Positions 44,615 through 54,383 of a stretch of DNA of 64,000 nt are shown here, one piece after another. The number at the start of each line of letters is the position of its first letter. Position 1 is the stretch's first letter. The DNA is from Shewanella cutis (lineage in GTDB: Bacteria > Pseudomonadota > Gammaproteobacteria > Enterobacterales > Shewanellaceae). The stretch lies in assembly GCF_022410515.1 (NCBI RefSeq), contig NZ_JACSDI010000016.1:24641-88640 (forward strand). The letters are read 5' to 3'. The notes under the pieces are model-generated. The model was not told the origin of the DNA. It made no database searches and worked only from the letters and a program-made list of their open reading frames with translations. The translations under genes and the position numbers were made by a program.

Positions 44615-47239
44615 TTAAGCTAAACGCTCAGTAATCCAAGGTAATACTTGTGACAGTGCCGCATCCAGATTTTCTGGCTGGCTACCACCCGCTTGGGCCA
44701 TATCAGGGCGACCACCGCCTTTACCCCCCACCTGCGCAGCGACCATTGCAACTAGTTCGCCTGCTTTAACTTTACCGACTAAATCGTTGCTCACGCCAGC
44801 AATAAGGTTCACTTTGCCTTCCTGAGCCACACCTAGCAGGATAACTGCGGATTTCAGCTTTTGCTTTAGCTCATCTTGCAGCCCACGTAGCGCACCTGCT
44901 TCAACGCCTTCTAGCTTTTTAATCAGCACATTGACGCCATTAACCACTACCGCATCACCCGCTAAATCCGCACTTGCAGCAGCCGCTAACTTATCTTTAA
45001 GTTGCTGCATTTCTTTCTCAAGTTGCTTCATTTTATCCAGTTGCGCTTTAAGCTTGGCCACAACGGACTGAGTATCGCCTTTGAGCAGTGCTGCCGCTTC
45101 CTCAAGCTCAGCCTGTTGCTGCGCCACATACGCCATAGCCGCAGCACCTGTGACTGCTTCAATACGGCGCACACCTGCGGCAATACCGCCTTCAGAGGTG
45201 ATCTTAAAGAGCCCAATGTCACCTGTGCGGCCAACATGCGTACCACCACAAAGTTCGATTGAGAAATCGCCCATGGTCACGACACGAACCTGTGAATCAT
45301 ATTTTTCACCAAAGAGCGCCATAGCGCCTTTTTCTTTGGCTTCATCAATCGCCATTTCAGCCACTTTAAGCTCATGGTTACGACGAATTTGCGTGTTGAC
45401 TAACTCTTCAACCTGCTTAAGTTCGAAAGGTTTTACGGCTTCGAAATGGGAGAAGTCAAAGCGTAAACGCTCTGGGTCAACCAACGAGCCTTTTTGGGTA
45501 ACATGAGTACCAAGTACTTGTCGCAGTGCAGCATGCAATAAGTGAGTCACAGAGTGGTTTAACTGAGTGCGGTGACGCAGTTTTTTATCCACTTTGGCTT
45601 CAAGCACTTGACCAACACTTAAGCTGCCAGAGGCTAATGTACCTTTATGACCTGATGCTTGACCAAACTTTTGCGTATCGTTAACAGTAAACTCAATGCC
45701 TTGGGCTACTAATACGCCCTTGTCACCCACCTGACCGCCTGATTCAGCATAGAAAGGGGTTACATCAAGCACAACAACAGCGTCATCGCCTGTGTTGATC
45801 GCAGGCACTGACTCACCATTTAGGTACAGTGCGGTGACTTTGGCATTGCCAGTAAGTTCTGAGTAGCCACAGAATGCAGTTTCAGCATCTATCTTAAGCG
45901 CGGCATTATAGTCAGCACCAAAGTTACCCGCGGCTTGCGCACGACTACGTTGTTCAGCCATCGCAGCTTCAAAACCAGCCTCATCGACAATGATGTTACG
46001 CTCACGACACACGTCAGCAGTTAAATCCACAGGGAAACCGTAGGTATCGTACAGTTTAAAGACAGTTTCACCGTCTAAGGTGTCACCTTGTAATTCGTTT
46101 AATGCGCTATCCAGAATGCCTAAACCACGCTCTAATGTACGGGCAAACTGTTCTTCTTCTGCTTTCAGGGCTTTTTCAACAATAACTTGAGTTTCAGCTA
46201 AGCCTTTAGCCGCATCACCCATCACATTGATTAGCGTCGGAACCAACTTGTAAAAGAAGGCTTCGGTTGCACCTAACTTGTTACCATGACGCACTGCGCG
46301 GCGAATAATACGGCGCAGTACATAGCCACGACCTTCGTTTGATGGCATCACCCCATCGGCAACTAAGAAGGCGCATGAACGGATATGGTCGGCAATTACG
46401 CGCAGTGACTTGTTGGATAAGTCAGTCACACCGATGATTTCGGCCGCTTTGGCGATCAAAGCGCGGAAAATATCGATTTCGTAGTTTGAATGAACGCCCT
46501 GCATAATTGCAGCGATACGCTCGATACCCATACCAGTATCGACAGAGGGTTTTGGTAGCGGCAACATTTCGCCAGAGGCTTGGCGATTGTATTGCATGAA
46601 TACAATGTTCCAAATTTCGATGAAACGGTCACCATCTTCTTCTGGGCTACCAGGACGTCCGCCCCAAATGTGGTCACCGTGATCATAGAAAATTTCGGTA
46701 CAAGGGCCACAAGGACCGGTGTCGCCCATTTGCCAGAAGTTATCTGAAGCATATGGCGCGCCCTTGTTATCACCGATGCGAATGATATTCTCAGCAGCAA
46801 CGCCAATCTTTTTATTCCAGATCTCAAAGGCTTCGTCGTCTGTTTGATAAACAGTCACGCACAGACGTTCCTTTGGTAGCTTTAATACTTCGGTCAGGAA
46901 TGTCCAACCAAAACGAATTGCATCTTCTTTGAAGTAATCACCAAAGCTGAAGTTACCCAGCATTTCGAAAAAAGTATGGTGACGCGCGGTGTAACCCACA
47001 TTATCTAAATCGTTGTGTTTACCACCTGCACGGACGCAGCGTTGGGCTGTGGTCGCACGTGTATAGCTACGTTTGTCCATGCCAAGAAACACGTCCTTGA
47101 ACTGGTTCATACCGGCGTTGGTGAATAAAAGCGTGGGATCGTTGCCAGGTACAAGAGAACTACTGTCCACAACTTGGTGACCATTGCTGCGGAAAAATTC
47201 GAGGAAAGCACTTCTAAGCGCTGCTGTCGTTTGATACAT
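44615..47239 (-). CDS. alaS: alanyl-tRNA synthetase
   Basis: Class II synthetase of 874 residues. The opening ALRSAFLEFFRSNGHQVV and PGNDPTLLFTNAGMNQFKDVFLG mark the catalytic domain. The editing domain has HSVTHLLHAALRQVLG and CGGTHV, the zinc site that removes mischarged serine and glycine. The C-terminal DHHA1 part ends with GGKGGGRPDMAQAGG. AGGAC lies before the ATG. Confidence 0.98.
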   Translation of the reverse strand: MYQTTAALRSAFLEFFRSNGHQVVDSSSLVPGNDPTLLFTNAGMNQFKDVFLGMDKRSYTRATTAQRCVRAGGKHNDLDNVGYTARHHTFFEMLGNFSFGDYFKEDAIRFGWTFLTEVLKLPKERLCVTVYQTDDEAFEIWNKKIGVAAENIIRIGDNKGAPYASDNFWQMGDTGPCGPCTEIFYDHGDHIWGGRPGSPEEDGDRFIEIWNIVFMQYNRQASGEMLPLPKPSVDTGMGIERIAAIMQGVHSNYEIDIFRALIAKAAEIIGVTDLSNKSLRVIADHIRSCAFLVADGVMPSNEGRGYVLRRIIRRAVRHGNKLGATEAFFYKLVPTLINVMGDAAKGLAETQVIVEKALKAEEEQFARTLERGLGILDSALNELQGDTLDGETVFKLYDTYGFPVDLTADVCRERNIIVDEAGFEAAMAEQRSRAQAAGNFGADYNAALKIDAETAFCGYSELTGNAKVTALYLNGESVPAINTGDDAVVVLDVTPFYAESGGQVGDKGVLVAQGIEFTVNDTQKFGQASGHKGTLASGSLSVGQVLEAKVDKKLRHRTQLNHSVTHLLHAALRQVLGTHVTQKGSLVDPERLRFDFSHFEAVKPFELKQVEELVNTQIRRNHELKVAEMAIDEAKEKGAMALFGEKYDSQVRVVTMGDFSIELCGGTHVGRTGDIGLFKITSEGGIAAGVRRIEAVTGAAAMAYVAQQQAELEEAAALLKGDTQSVVAKLKAQLDKMKQLEKEMQQLKDKLAAAASADLAGDAVVVNGVNVLIKKLEGVEAGALRGLQDELKQKLKSAVILLGVAQEGKVNLIAGVSNDLVGKVKAGELVAMVAAQVGGKGGGRPDMAQAGGSQPENLDAALSQVLPWITERLA

Positions 47240-47583
47240 GAAATCGTCCTGAATTGGGTAAGCATGACCAGCTACACCATAAGGTAGCCGTATTTCTATT
47301 TGCCCAGCATTATAAGCAGACTGAGGAAAGACAACCAGCCTTGAATAGCGATATCGCGCTTAGGAATCTAATATTTTCGATGAGTTTGCAGCTAAGACAG
47401 AGCTTATCACCAAAGCGTGGCGTAAAAGGTGGTGGAAACGAACAAATTCAACTAGGACGTTTCAGGGGTATTTTTGCAGCAATTTGGCTGACGTTTATAC
47501 AAGGTAAAGTCCGTGCAGTGAAGTTATTCTTCATAAAAGGACGATAACGCAGTAGAAACGCAAGCCAAATGCAGCCCGAAGGG

Positions 47584-47679
47584 TTCGTCTGGCAAACTCG
47601 CTCTCTTCGTCACTCGTCATTTGAGTAGAATAACTACACGTCATTCCTCGTTTCGCGAGCACGAGTTTGCCAGGACGAA
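47584..47679. repeat. 96-bp imperfect palindromic intergenic repeat
   Basis: Arms TTCGTCTGGCAAACTCG at 47584 and CGAGTTTGCCAGGACGAA at 47662 pair with a single mismatch or bulge, so the whole can fold as one long hairpin. The centre has CGTCATT twice and GTAGAATAACTAC, a smaller palindrome. It lies between recX and alaS, in a 535-base gap that has no gene. It looks like a dispersed REP-like or MITE-like repeat; a genome count is needed. Confidence 0.65.
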
Positions 47680-47774
47680 CAAAATTTAATCTCGAAACGT
47701 CAACACACCCTAAGCAGTTGAAATTGATAAGGGATGACAAACATAAGCTTACTTAGCAAGTTTATGCCACTAAC

Positions 47775-48263
47775 TTAGTCTGCATAATCGTCCAAAGGAT
47801 CGTAGTCTAATGCATAGGTCACTTGTTCGTAGCTGAAGCCTTGAGCCAATAAAAAACGTACCCGTTTAGCTTTTTCTTTCGCAATCAACCCTCGTGATGG
47901 AGACCCCTTAACCTCAGTCACTTTAGGGACACCATATTTTTTGATGGCTTTGGCTTTGGCTAATTCAAACCAATCATAATGACTGGCGGCCAACGCTACC
48001 TCGATGCAATCCTTAGTAAGCCCCTTTTGGGCAATAGCTTGACGAATGCGTATAGGCCCATGGCCACGCGCGACGTGGCTACGAACGAGGAGAGCAGCAT
48101 AACGCTTATCATTGATAAATCCTGACGCTTCACAATCATCGAGCACAGGATCGATATCAACGACTTCAAAGCCTTTTTCGAGCAGTTTGGTGCGGATTTC
48201 TTGGCGGGAATAATCGCGGCGCGCTAACAGCGCGACCGCGATTTGACGGGCTGACTGACTCAG
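47775..48263 (-). CDS. recX: RecA regulator RecX, apparent CTG start
   Basis: A modulator that binds RecA filaments and limits their activity. From CTG at 48263 the frame gives 162 residues, the family size, with SQSARQIAVALLARRDYSR as the expected first helix, GFINDKRYAALLVRSHVARG, GPIRIRQAIAQKGL, and FLLAQGFSYEQVTYAL. No ATG, GTG or TTG lies in frame between the upstream stop and the GTG at 48146, and starting there would remove the first 39 residues. The CTG overlaps the recA stop as CTGA, the same geometry as the common ATGA overlap. I take CTG as the start, with some reserve. Confidence 0.85.
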   Translation of the reverse strand: MSQSARQIAVALLARRDYSRQEIRTKLLEKGFEVVDIDPVLDDCEASGFINDKRYAALLVRSHVARGHGPIRIRQAIAQKGLTKDCIEVALAASHYDWFELAKAKAIKKYGVPKVTEVKGSPSRGLIAKEKAKRVRFLLAQGFSYEQVTYALDYDPLDDYAD

Positions 48264-49333
48264 AACACTTCGCCTGTTTCTAAATCAATATTCCCCTCGA
48301 CATTGTCATCATCGGATGCCGATGATGCCAGTGCACTCGGGTTACTCAACAATAGCTCACGTAATGTCTTATCAATTTCAGCGGCAATAGCTGGGTTTTC
48401 AGTCAAATATTTACCCGCATTTGCGCGGCCTTGACCAATTTTATCGCCCTTGTAACTATACCAAGCGCCTGCTTTCTCAATCAGTTTATGGGCTACACCT
48501 AAATCAACTAGCTCGCCTGTACGGTTGATACCTTGACCGTATAGAATTTGGAACTCAGCTTGCTTAAATGGCGCTGCAACTTTGTTTTTAACCACTTTAA
48601 CGCGTGTCTCGTTACCAACCACTTCATCGCCTTCTTTGATTGCGCCAGTACGGCGAATATCTAAACGAACAGAAGCATAGAATTTCAGAGCATTACCACC
48701 CGTTGTGGTTTCTGGGTTACCAAACATCACCCCAATCTTCATACGAATTTGGTTGATGAAGATTAACAGAGTGTTCGATTGCTTGAGGTTACCCGCTAAC
48801 TTACGCATTGCTTGGCTCATCATACGAGCCGCTAAGCCCATGTGTGAGTCACCAATTTCACCTTCAATCTCCGCCTTTGGTGTTAATGCCGCTACCGAGT
48901 CAACGATAATCACATCAACCGCACCAGAACGGGTTAATGCATCACAAATCTCAAGGGCTTGCTCACCGGTATCGGGCTGTGAACACAATAAGTTATCAAT
49001 ATCAACACCTAATTTCTTCGCGTAGATAGGATCCAGAGCATGCTCCGCATCGATAAAGGCGCAGGTTTTACCTTCGCGCTGAGCGGCGGCAATCACTTCT
49101 AATGTCAGAGTTGTTTTACCTGATGACTCTGGACCATAGATCTCAACGATACGGCCCATTGGTAAACCGCCAGCACCGAGGGCAACGTCAAGGGAAAGAG
49201 AACCTGTAGAAATGGTCTCAACATCCATAGAGCGGTCTTCGCCCAGCTTCATGATGGAGCCTTTACCAAATTGCTTCTCAATTTGGCTCAATACCGCAGC
49301 AAGTGCTTTCTCTTTGTTTGGATCGACCTTCAT
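48260..49333 (-). CDS. recA: recombinase RecA
   Basis: Strand-exchange ATPase and SOS co-protease of 357 residues. Walker A GPESSGKT is at 67-74, with EGEIGDSHMGLAARMMSQAMR, the L2 loop MFGNPETTTGGNALKFYASVRLD, and an acidic tail (SDDDNVEGNIDLE). AGGGAACAGGA precedes the ATG. A LexA box lies 110 bases upstream. recX follows, overlapping the stop. Confidence 0.99.
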   Translation of the reverse strand: MKVDPNKEKALAAVLSQIEKQFGKGSIMKLGEDRSMDVETISTGSLSLDVALGAGGLPMGRIVEIYGPESSGKTTLTLEVIAAAQREGKTCAFIDAEHALDPIYAKKLGVDIDNLLCSQPDTGEQALEICDALTRSGAVDVIIVDSVAALTPKAEIEGEIGDSHMGLAARMMSQAMRKLAGNLKQSNTLLIFINQIRMKIGVMFGNPETTTGGNALKFYASVRLDIRRTGAIKEGDEVVGNETRVKVVKNKVAAPFKQAEFQILYGQGINRTGELVDLGVAHKLIEKAGAWYSYKGDKIGQGRANAGKYLTENPAIAAEIDKTLRELLLSNPSALASSASDDDNVEGNIDLETGEVF

Positions 49334-49442
49334 TCCTGTTCCCTCATCTAGACAGCATCAGTACTGTCAAAAGTGATATTCAATTTAATAAAGCGGGTGA
49401 TCAAAAAGCGAGGCTCTTTGTCATTATCTGCAGACTAGTATA

Positions 49443-49458
49443 CTGTACAATCATACAG
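49443..49458. promoter_or_regulatory. LexA (SOS) box of recA
   Basis: CTGTACAATCATACAG fits the CTGT-N8-ACAG consensus. It lies about 110 bases before recA, in the 380-base gap between recA and mutS, of which the rest shows no gene. Confidence 0.92.
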
Positions 49459-49713
49459 TATCAAGACCTGAGGATGAATTATTTTTACGTCTTAATATTT
49501 TCCAACTTAGACAAGCTGTTACATAGCAACAAGACGAATTAATCAAGATAACAGTGAATATCCACGGTTTACGGATCAATTTTCCGTAAATTGTTGCTAA
49601 GATTGGCGCCAATTGATTTTAGGCAGTAAGAATACAAATCTGCTGATTTTGATCCCATTACTGTATGACTTTATTCCCTATTTAGGGCCGGCATAACGGA
49701 CGAAAACGATTTA

Positions 49714-52284
49714 ATGAATCCTATAGATACCGATGATTTAGAAAAACACACCCCAATGATGCGTCAGTATTTGAGCATGAAGGCAGAACATCACGATATG
49801 TTACTGTTTTATCGCATGGGTGACTTCTATGAACTCTTCTATGATGACGCTAAGCGTGCCTCAGAATTATTAGGTATTTCTCTCACTGCCCGTGGTAAAA
49901 GTGGCGGCGATCCGATCCCTATGGCGGGCATTCCCTATCACGCGGTGGAAGGCTATCTAGCGAAACTGGTACAGATAGGTCAATCGGTTGCGATTTGTGA
50001 GCAAATTGGCGATCCAGCAACCTCCAAAGGCCCCGTTGAGCGTAAAGTCGTACGTATCGTCACCCCAGGAACCTTAACCGACGAAGCACTATTACAGGAA
50101 CGACAGGACAATCTGTTAGCTGCTGTTTATCAGGGAAAAGTAGGTTTTGGTTATGCGACTCTTGATGTGTCTTCTGGCCGCTTTGTTATTGCCGAGTTAG
50201 AGACCAAGGAGTCCCTGGAAGCCGAATTGCAACGTACCAATCCGGTCGAAATTCTTTATAGCGAAGATTTTGGTGCACTGGATTTATTGCACCATTTCAA
50301 AGGTAAACGCCGTCGCCCTGAGTGGGAATTTGATTACGATACCAGCATCAAACTGTTACTCGCCCAATTTGGCACTAAGGATTTACATGGCTTTGGTATA
50401 ACCGATGCACGCCTATCGCTGCAAGCGGCTGGCTGTTTAATGCAGTATGTCAAAGATACCCAACGTACTGCCCTACCCCATATCAATGCAATTACTCGCT
50501 TTAATCAAACAGATACCATTGTTTTGGATGCTGCCACTCGCCGTAACCTGGAGCTGACACAAAATTTAAGTGGTGGTCGAGATAACACCTTAGCTGCAGT
50601 GCTTGATAATACTGCTACAGCCATGGGTAGCCGGATGCTGCAACGCTGGATCCATCAACCCCTAAGGGATCATGCGCTCATTTTGGCCCGCCAAACAGCA
50701 GTCAATGAATTGCTTGAAACCGCAGAGCACGAGTCATTGCATGAACAACTTAAAGCTCTTGGCGATATTGAGCGGATCATGGCAAGGCTGGCACTGCGTA
50801 CAGCACGCCCGAGAGATTTTGCCCGTCTGCGACAAGCCTTAAGCCTGTTACCGCAATTGCAACTGTCTTTAAGCCAGTTAAGTGCTCCCCATACCGTCAA
50901 ACTAGGCCAACTCTTAGGTGAATTTCCTGAGGAACAGCAACTGCTTGAACGCGCCATCGTCGATACCCCGCCCATGCTTATCCGTGATGGCGGCGTGATC
51001 CGTGAAGGCTACAATGCAGAATTAGATGAGTGGCGTGGCTTAAGCGAAGGTGCCAGTGATTATCTACTACAACTCGAGGCGCGGGAAAAGGAACGCACAG
51101 GCATTACGACACTGAAGGTCGGATACAACCGAGTCCATGGCTATTACATTGAAGTCAGCCGACTACAATCCAACCAAGTGCCATTAAATTATCAACGCCG
51201 TCAAACCCTTAAAAATATGGAGCGGTACATCACGCCCGAACTTAAGGAATATGAAGAAAAGGTACTTTCTAGCCAAGGCAAAGCCCTCGCCCTTGAAAAA
51301 CAACTTTGGGACGAATTGTTCGATTTGATCCTACCCAAGTTGCATGAATTGCAAGACTTCGCCAGAGCCGCTGCCGAGCTTGACGTTCTCAGCAATTTTG
51401 CTGAACGTGCCGAAACCCTCGGTTATACCAGCCCAGAACTGAGCAGCGAAATAGGTGTTAAAATCGAGGCTGGTCGCCACCCAGTGGTTGAGCGAGTCAG
51501 TCAAACCCCGTTTATCGCCAACCCAGTAACACTGCATCATCAGCGTCGAATGTTGATAGTTACCGGCCCAAACATGGGCGGTAAATCCACCTATATGCGT
51601 CAAGTAGCACTAATTACTCTCATGGCCCATATTGGCTGTTTTGTGCCAGCGGAACGTGCAACGATTGGTCCCATCGATCGAATTTTTACCCGTATTGGAG
51701 CTTCAGATGATCTCGCCTCTGGCCGCTCCACCTTTATGGTGGAAATGACTGAAACGGCAAACATTCTCCATAATGCTACTGCGCAAAGTTTAGTACTGAT
51801 GGACGAAATTGGTCGCGGTACATCAACTTATGATGGCCTGTCGTTAGCTTGGTCAGCGGCGGAATATTTAGCGCAGCAAGTGGGTGCAATGACGCTCTTC
51901 GCCACCCATTATTTTGAGCTAACACAACTGCCAGAACTGATGGCTGGCGTCTATAACGTGCACCTCGATGCCATTGAGCATGAAGATACGATAGCCTTTA
52001 TGCATGCAGTGCAGGAAGGCGCGGCCAGTAAGAGTTACGGTTTACAGGTCGCAGCACTTGCCGGCGTCCCTGCACGAGTGATTAAGGCGGCAAAGCATAA
52101 GTTACATCAGCTTGAAAGTCGCGATCATCAAGTAGAAGGAACTAAAATGCCGATTCAAACCCTGTTAGCCCTGCCAGAGCCAGTGGAAAATCCGGCCCTA
52201 AGCAAGTTAAAAGCCATCAATCCCGATAACCTGACACCAAAACAGGCACTGGATTTGCTCTATGAGCTTAAACGCTTGAGTTAA
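49714..52284 (+). CDS. mutS: DNA mismatch repair protein MutS
   Basis: Mismatch recognition ATPase of 856 residues. The mismatch-binding Phe-X-Glu is in RMGDFYELFYDDAKRA at about 34-42. The core and clamp follow with RDGGVIREGYNAELDEWR. Walker A GPNMGGKS is at 618-625 and DEIGRGTSTYDG holds Walker B and the signature region. The C-terminal tetramer segment LTPKQALDLLYELKRL is present. It is convergent with rpoS. Confidence 0.98.
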   Translation: MNPIDTDDLEKHTPMMRQYLSMKAEHHDMLLFYRMGDFYELFYDDAKRASELLGISLTARGKSGGDPIPMAGIPYHAVEGYLAKLVQIGQSVAICEQIGDPATSKGPVERKVVRIVTPGTLTDEALLQERQDNLLAAVYQGKVGFGYATLDVSSGRFVIAELETKESLEAELQRTNPVEILYSEDFGALDLLHHFKGKRRRPEWEFDYDTSIKLLLAQFGTKDLHGFGITDARLSLQAAGCLMQYVKDTQRTALPHINAITRFNQTDTIVLDAATRRNLELTQNLSGGRDNTLAAVLDNTATAMGSRMLQRWIHQPLRDHALILARQTAVNELLETAEHESLHEQLKALGDIERIMARLALRTARPRDFARLRQALSLLPQLQLSLSQLSAPHTVKLGQLLGEFPEEQQLLERAIVDTPPMLIRDGGVIREGYNAELDEWRGLSEGASDYLLQLEAREKERTGITTLKVGYNRVHGYYIEVSRLQSNQVPLNYQRRQTLKNMERYITPELKEYEEKVLSSQGKALALEKQLWDELFDLILPKLHELQDFARAAAELDVLSNFAERAETLGYTSPELSSEIGVKIEAGRHPVVERVSQTPFIANPVTLHHQRRMLIVTGPNMGGKSTYMRQVALITLMAHIGCFVPAERATIGPIDRIFTRIGASDDLASGRSTFMVEMTETANILHNATAQSLVLMDEIGRGTSTYDGLSLAWSAAEYLAQQVGAMTLFATHYFELTQLPELMAGVYNVHLDAIEHEDTIAFMHAVQEGAASKSYGLQVAALAGVPARVIKAAKHKLHQLESRDHQVEGTKMPIQTLLALPEPVENPALSKLKAINPDNLTPKQALDLLYELKRLS

Positions 52285-52312
52285 ATAGCCATGTTCGTAA
52301 TGACTTAATAAC

Positions 52313-52341
52313 AAAAACGCCCAAGCAATTGGGCGTTTTTT
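52313..52341. terminator. bidirectional terminator between mutS and rpoS
   Basis: Stem AAAAACGCCCAA / TTGGGCGTTTTT with a stable GCAA tetraloop and T-runs on both strands. Confidence 0.93.
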
Positions 52342-52367
52342 ATGGGGTGATTAAACAATCTTAAGCA

Positions 52368-53348
52368 TTAGTTTCTAAATAGAGCCTCTACAGATAGCCC
52401 TTGTGCGCCAAGCAAATCACGCAGGCGTTTTAAGGCTTCCACTTGAATCTGACGAACTCGCTCGCGAGTAAGGCCAATTTCAGCGCCCACATCTTCAAGA
52501 GTCGATGGCTCATACCCCAATAACCCAAAGCGGCGCGCTAACACTTCTCTTTGCTTAGTATTGAGCTCATTGAGCCACTTAACCACAGAGTTAGAAATAT
52601 CTTCATCCTGTACCTTGTAGTCTGGGCCTACATTATCATCATCAGCCAGCACATCGAGTAAGGCTTTATCATTATCACCGCCAAGAGGAACATCAACAGA
52701 AGTGATCTTCTCGTTGAGCTTCAGCATGCGGCTAACATCCACACTGGAGACTTGTAGTTTTTCGGCAATTTCTTCTGCCGTTGGCTCGTGGTCAAGTTTT
52801 TGAGCTAATTCACGGGCCGTACGTAAGTACACGTTAAGCTCTTTCACCACATGGATAGGTAAGCGAATCGTACGTGTTTGGTTCATGATTGCACGTTCGA
52901 TGGTTTGTCTGATCCACCAAGTCGCATAGGTTGAGAAACGGAAACCTCTTTCTGGGTCGAATTTTTCTACCGCACGGATCAAGCCAAGATTACCCTCTTC
53001 GATTAAATCAAGCAGCGCAAGGCCACGATTATTGTAACGGCGGGCAATTTTAACCACGAGTCGCAGGTTACTTTCGATCATCCGATTACGGGATTTTTCG
53101 CAGCCTTTTAAGGCTTTACGGGAAAAATAAACTTCTTCTTCTGCGCTAAGCAGTGGGGAAAACCCTATTTCACCTAAATAGAGTTGTGTGGCATCAAGAT
53201 TTTTTTGCAGGTCATCTTGAACCTGTTGTTCGAGTCCTAATTCTTGAACTAAATCAGCGGCGATATCCTCTTTATCGAGATCAAACTCAGCGGTATCAAC
53301 GGAAAAATCTACTAGTTCTTCTGCGGCAGTGCTATTTATGCGGCTCAT
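52368..53348 (-). CDS. rpoS: stationary-phase sigma factor RpoS
   Basis: Sigma-38 of 326 residues for general stress and stationary-phase genes. Region 1.2 DATQLYLGEIGFSPLL, region 2 with NRGLALLDLIEEGNLGLIRAVEKFD and FSTYATWWIRQTIERAI, and region 4.2 ATLEDVGAEIGLTRERVRQI-like HTH (here STLEDVGAEIGLTRERVRQI) are intact. The ATG at 53348 has GGGAG about nine bases upstream; the TTG at 53363 is in frame but unlikely. As in enterics it follows nlpD, and part of its transcription may start within nlpD. Confidence 0.97.
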   Translation of the reverse strand: MSRINSTAAEELVDFSVDTAEFDLDKEDIAADLVQELGLEQQVQDDLQKNLDATQLYLGEIGFSPLLSAEEEVYFSRKALKGCEKSRNRMIESNLRLVVKIARRYNNRGLALLDLIEEGNLGLIRAVEKFDPERGFRFSTYATWWIRQTIERAIMNQTRTIRLPIHVVKELNVYLRTARELAQKLDHEPTAEEIAEKLQVSSVDVSRMLKLNEKITSVDVPLGGDNDKALLDVLADDDNVGPDYKVQDEDISNSVVKWLNELNTKQREVLARRFGLLGYEPSTLEDVGAEIGLTRERVRQIQVEALKRLRDLLGAQGLSVEALFRN

Positions 53349-53429
53349 GATCGAATCTCCCAAACCTAATTTAACTGCTTGTATTACTGCAATTTATTTT
53401 CCTCCATGCCAAAAAAAGGCCCTAAACAA

Positions 53430-54326
53430 TCATTGCTTAGGTAAGTAGTTGAGCGGGTTAACAGACTGACCATGGTAACGAATTTCAAAACGTAACATGA
53501 CCTGATTAGTACCTGTACTACCCATTTTAGCAATCGTCTGTCCTGCGAGGACATGTTGCTTTTCATCGACTAAGATCTGATCTGCATGAGCATAGGCACT
53601 AAGGTAATCGTCACTATGTTTAATAATCACTAAATTACCATAACCCCTAAGCGCACTACCTGCGTATACCACCCGCCCATCTGCAGCGGCTTTGATGATA
53701 TCTCCGCGTTTTCCCGCGATCTTAATACCTTTATTTCCCTGCTCATTGGCAGAGTATGTCCCAATCAGTTTACCTCTTACAGGCCATTGCCACTGGCTTA
53801 CACTGTCGGGCAGTGTTGAAGTCGGGGCAACGATTGGGTGGTTAACATTTTGTTGGGAACTTGTTGCAGAATACGCAGGCTTGGCTTTCTGATCAAGTGT
53901 TTTTTTCTGCTGTTCACCAGATCCCCCCTCCACTGCAGAATCATCACTAACAGATTGTTTTTTAGATGAATTTAACTGAGACAGGCCTTTATTTGCCGAG
54001 TTAATTCCACCTAAAGTTGTAGATGTTTTGCTATTTGAATTGTGGTCGTATGTTAAATATAAAACCTGTCCAGGATAGATAGTAAACGATTTATCTAATT
54101 GATTAATTTTGGCAATTTCTGCGTAATCTTTACCTGCAGCCCAAGAAATAGAGTAAAGAGTGTCGCCTTTTTTGACTTTATAAGAATCGGTTTTAATATG
54201 ACCTTTGTTGTGCTTTGAATGATGGTGGGAGAGACTTTCGACAGGTGCAGGGCGACTCGCCTGAAAGCTACAGCCTGCAAGCAACAACAATAAACTGAGG
54301 TTTAAAAGTAAACCCACATTTAACAA
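53430..54326 (-). CDS. nlpD: NlpD-like lipoprotein, LysM and LytM (M23) domains
   Basis: Outer-membrane lipoprotein that activates the amidase AmiC during cell separation. The lipobox LLAGC ends near residue 19. A LysM domain with YKVKKGDTLYSISWAAGKDY is at about 48-90, a Ser/Lys-rich linker follows, and a LytM domain runs from about 185 (KIAGKRGDIIKAAADGRVVYAG). The usual zinc-binding residues of active M23 enzymes are not all present, as in E. coli NlpD. The TTG start is favoured by AAGGAG seven bases upstream. Confidence 0.93.
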   Translation of the reverse strand: MLNVGLLLNLSLLLLLAGCSFQASRPAPVESLSHHHSKHNKGHIKTDSYKVKKGDTLYSISWAAGKDYAEIAKINQLDKSFTIYPGQVLYLTYDHNSNSKTSTTLGGINSANKGLSQLNSSKKQSVSDDSAVEGGSGEQQKKTLDQKAKPAYSATSSQQNVNHPIVAPTSTLPDSVSQWQWPVRGKLIGTYSANEQGNKGIKIAGKRGDIIKAAADGRVVYAGSALRGYGNLVIIKHSDDYLSAYAHADQILVDEKQHVLAGQTIAKMGSTGTNQVMLRFEIRYHGQSVNPLNYLPKQ

Positions 54327-54383
54327 TAAAAACTCCTTTTTGGGGCTATCTTACTGTTTTAATAAGTTCTAAACGGATAAACG

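Noticed and set aside
47254..47740. Small frames between alaS and recX
   Set aside because: They run through a palindromic repeat and lack ribosome sites.
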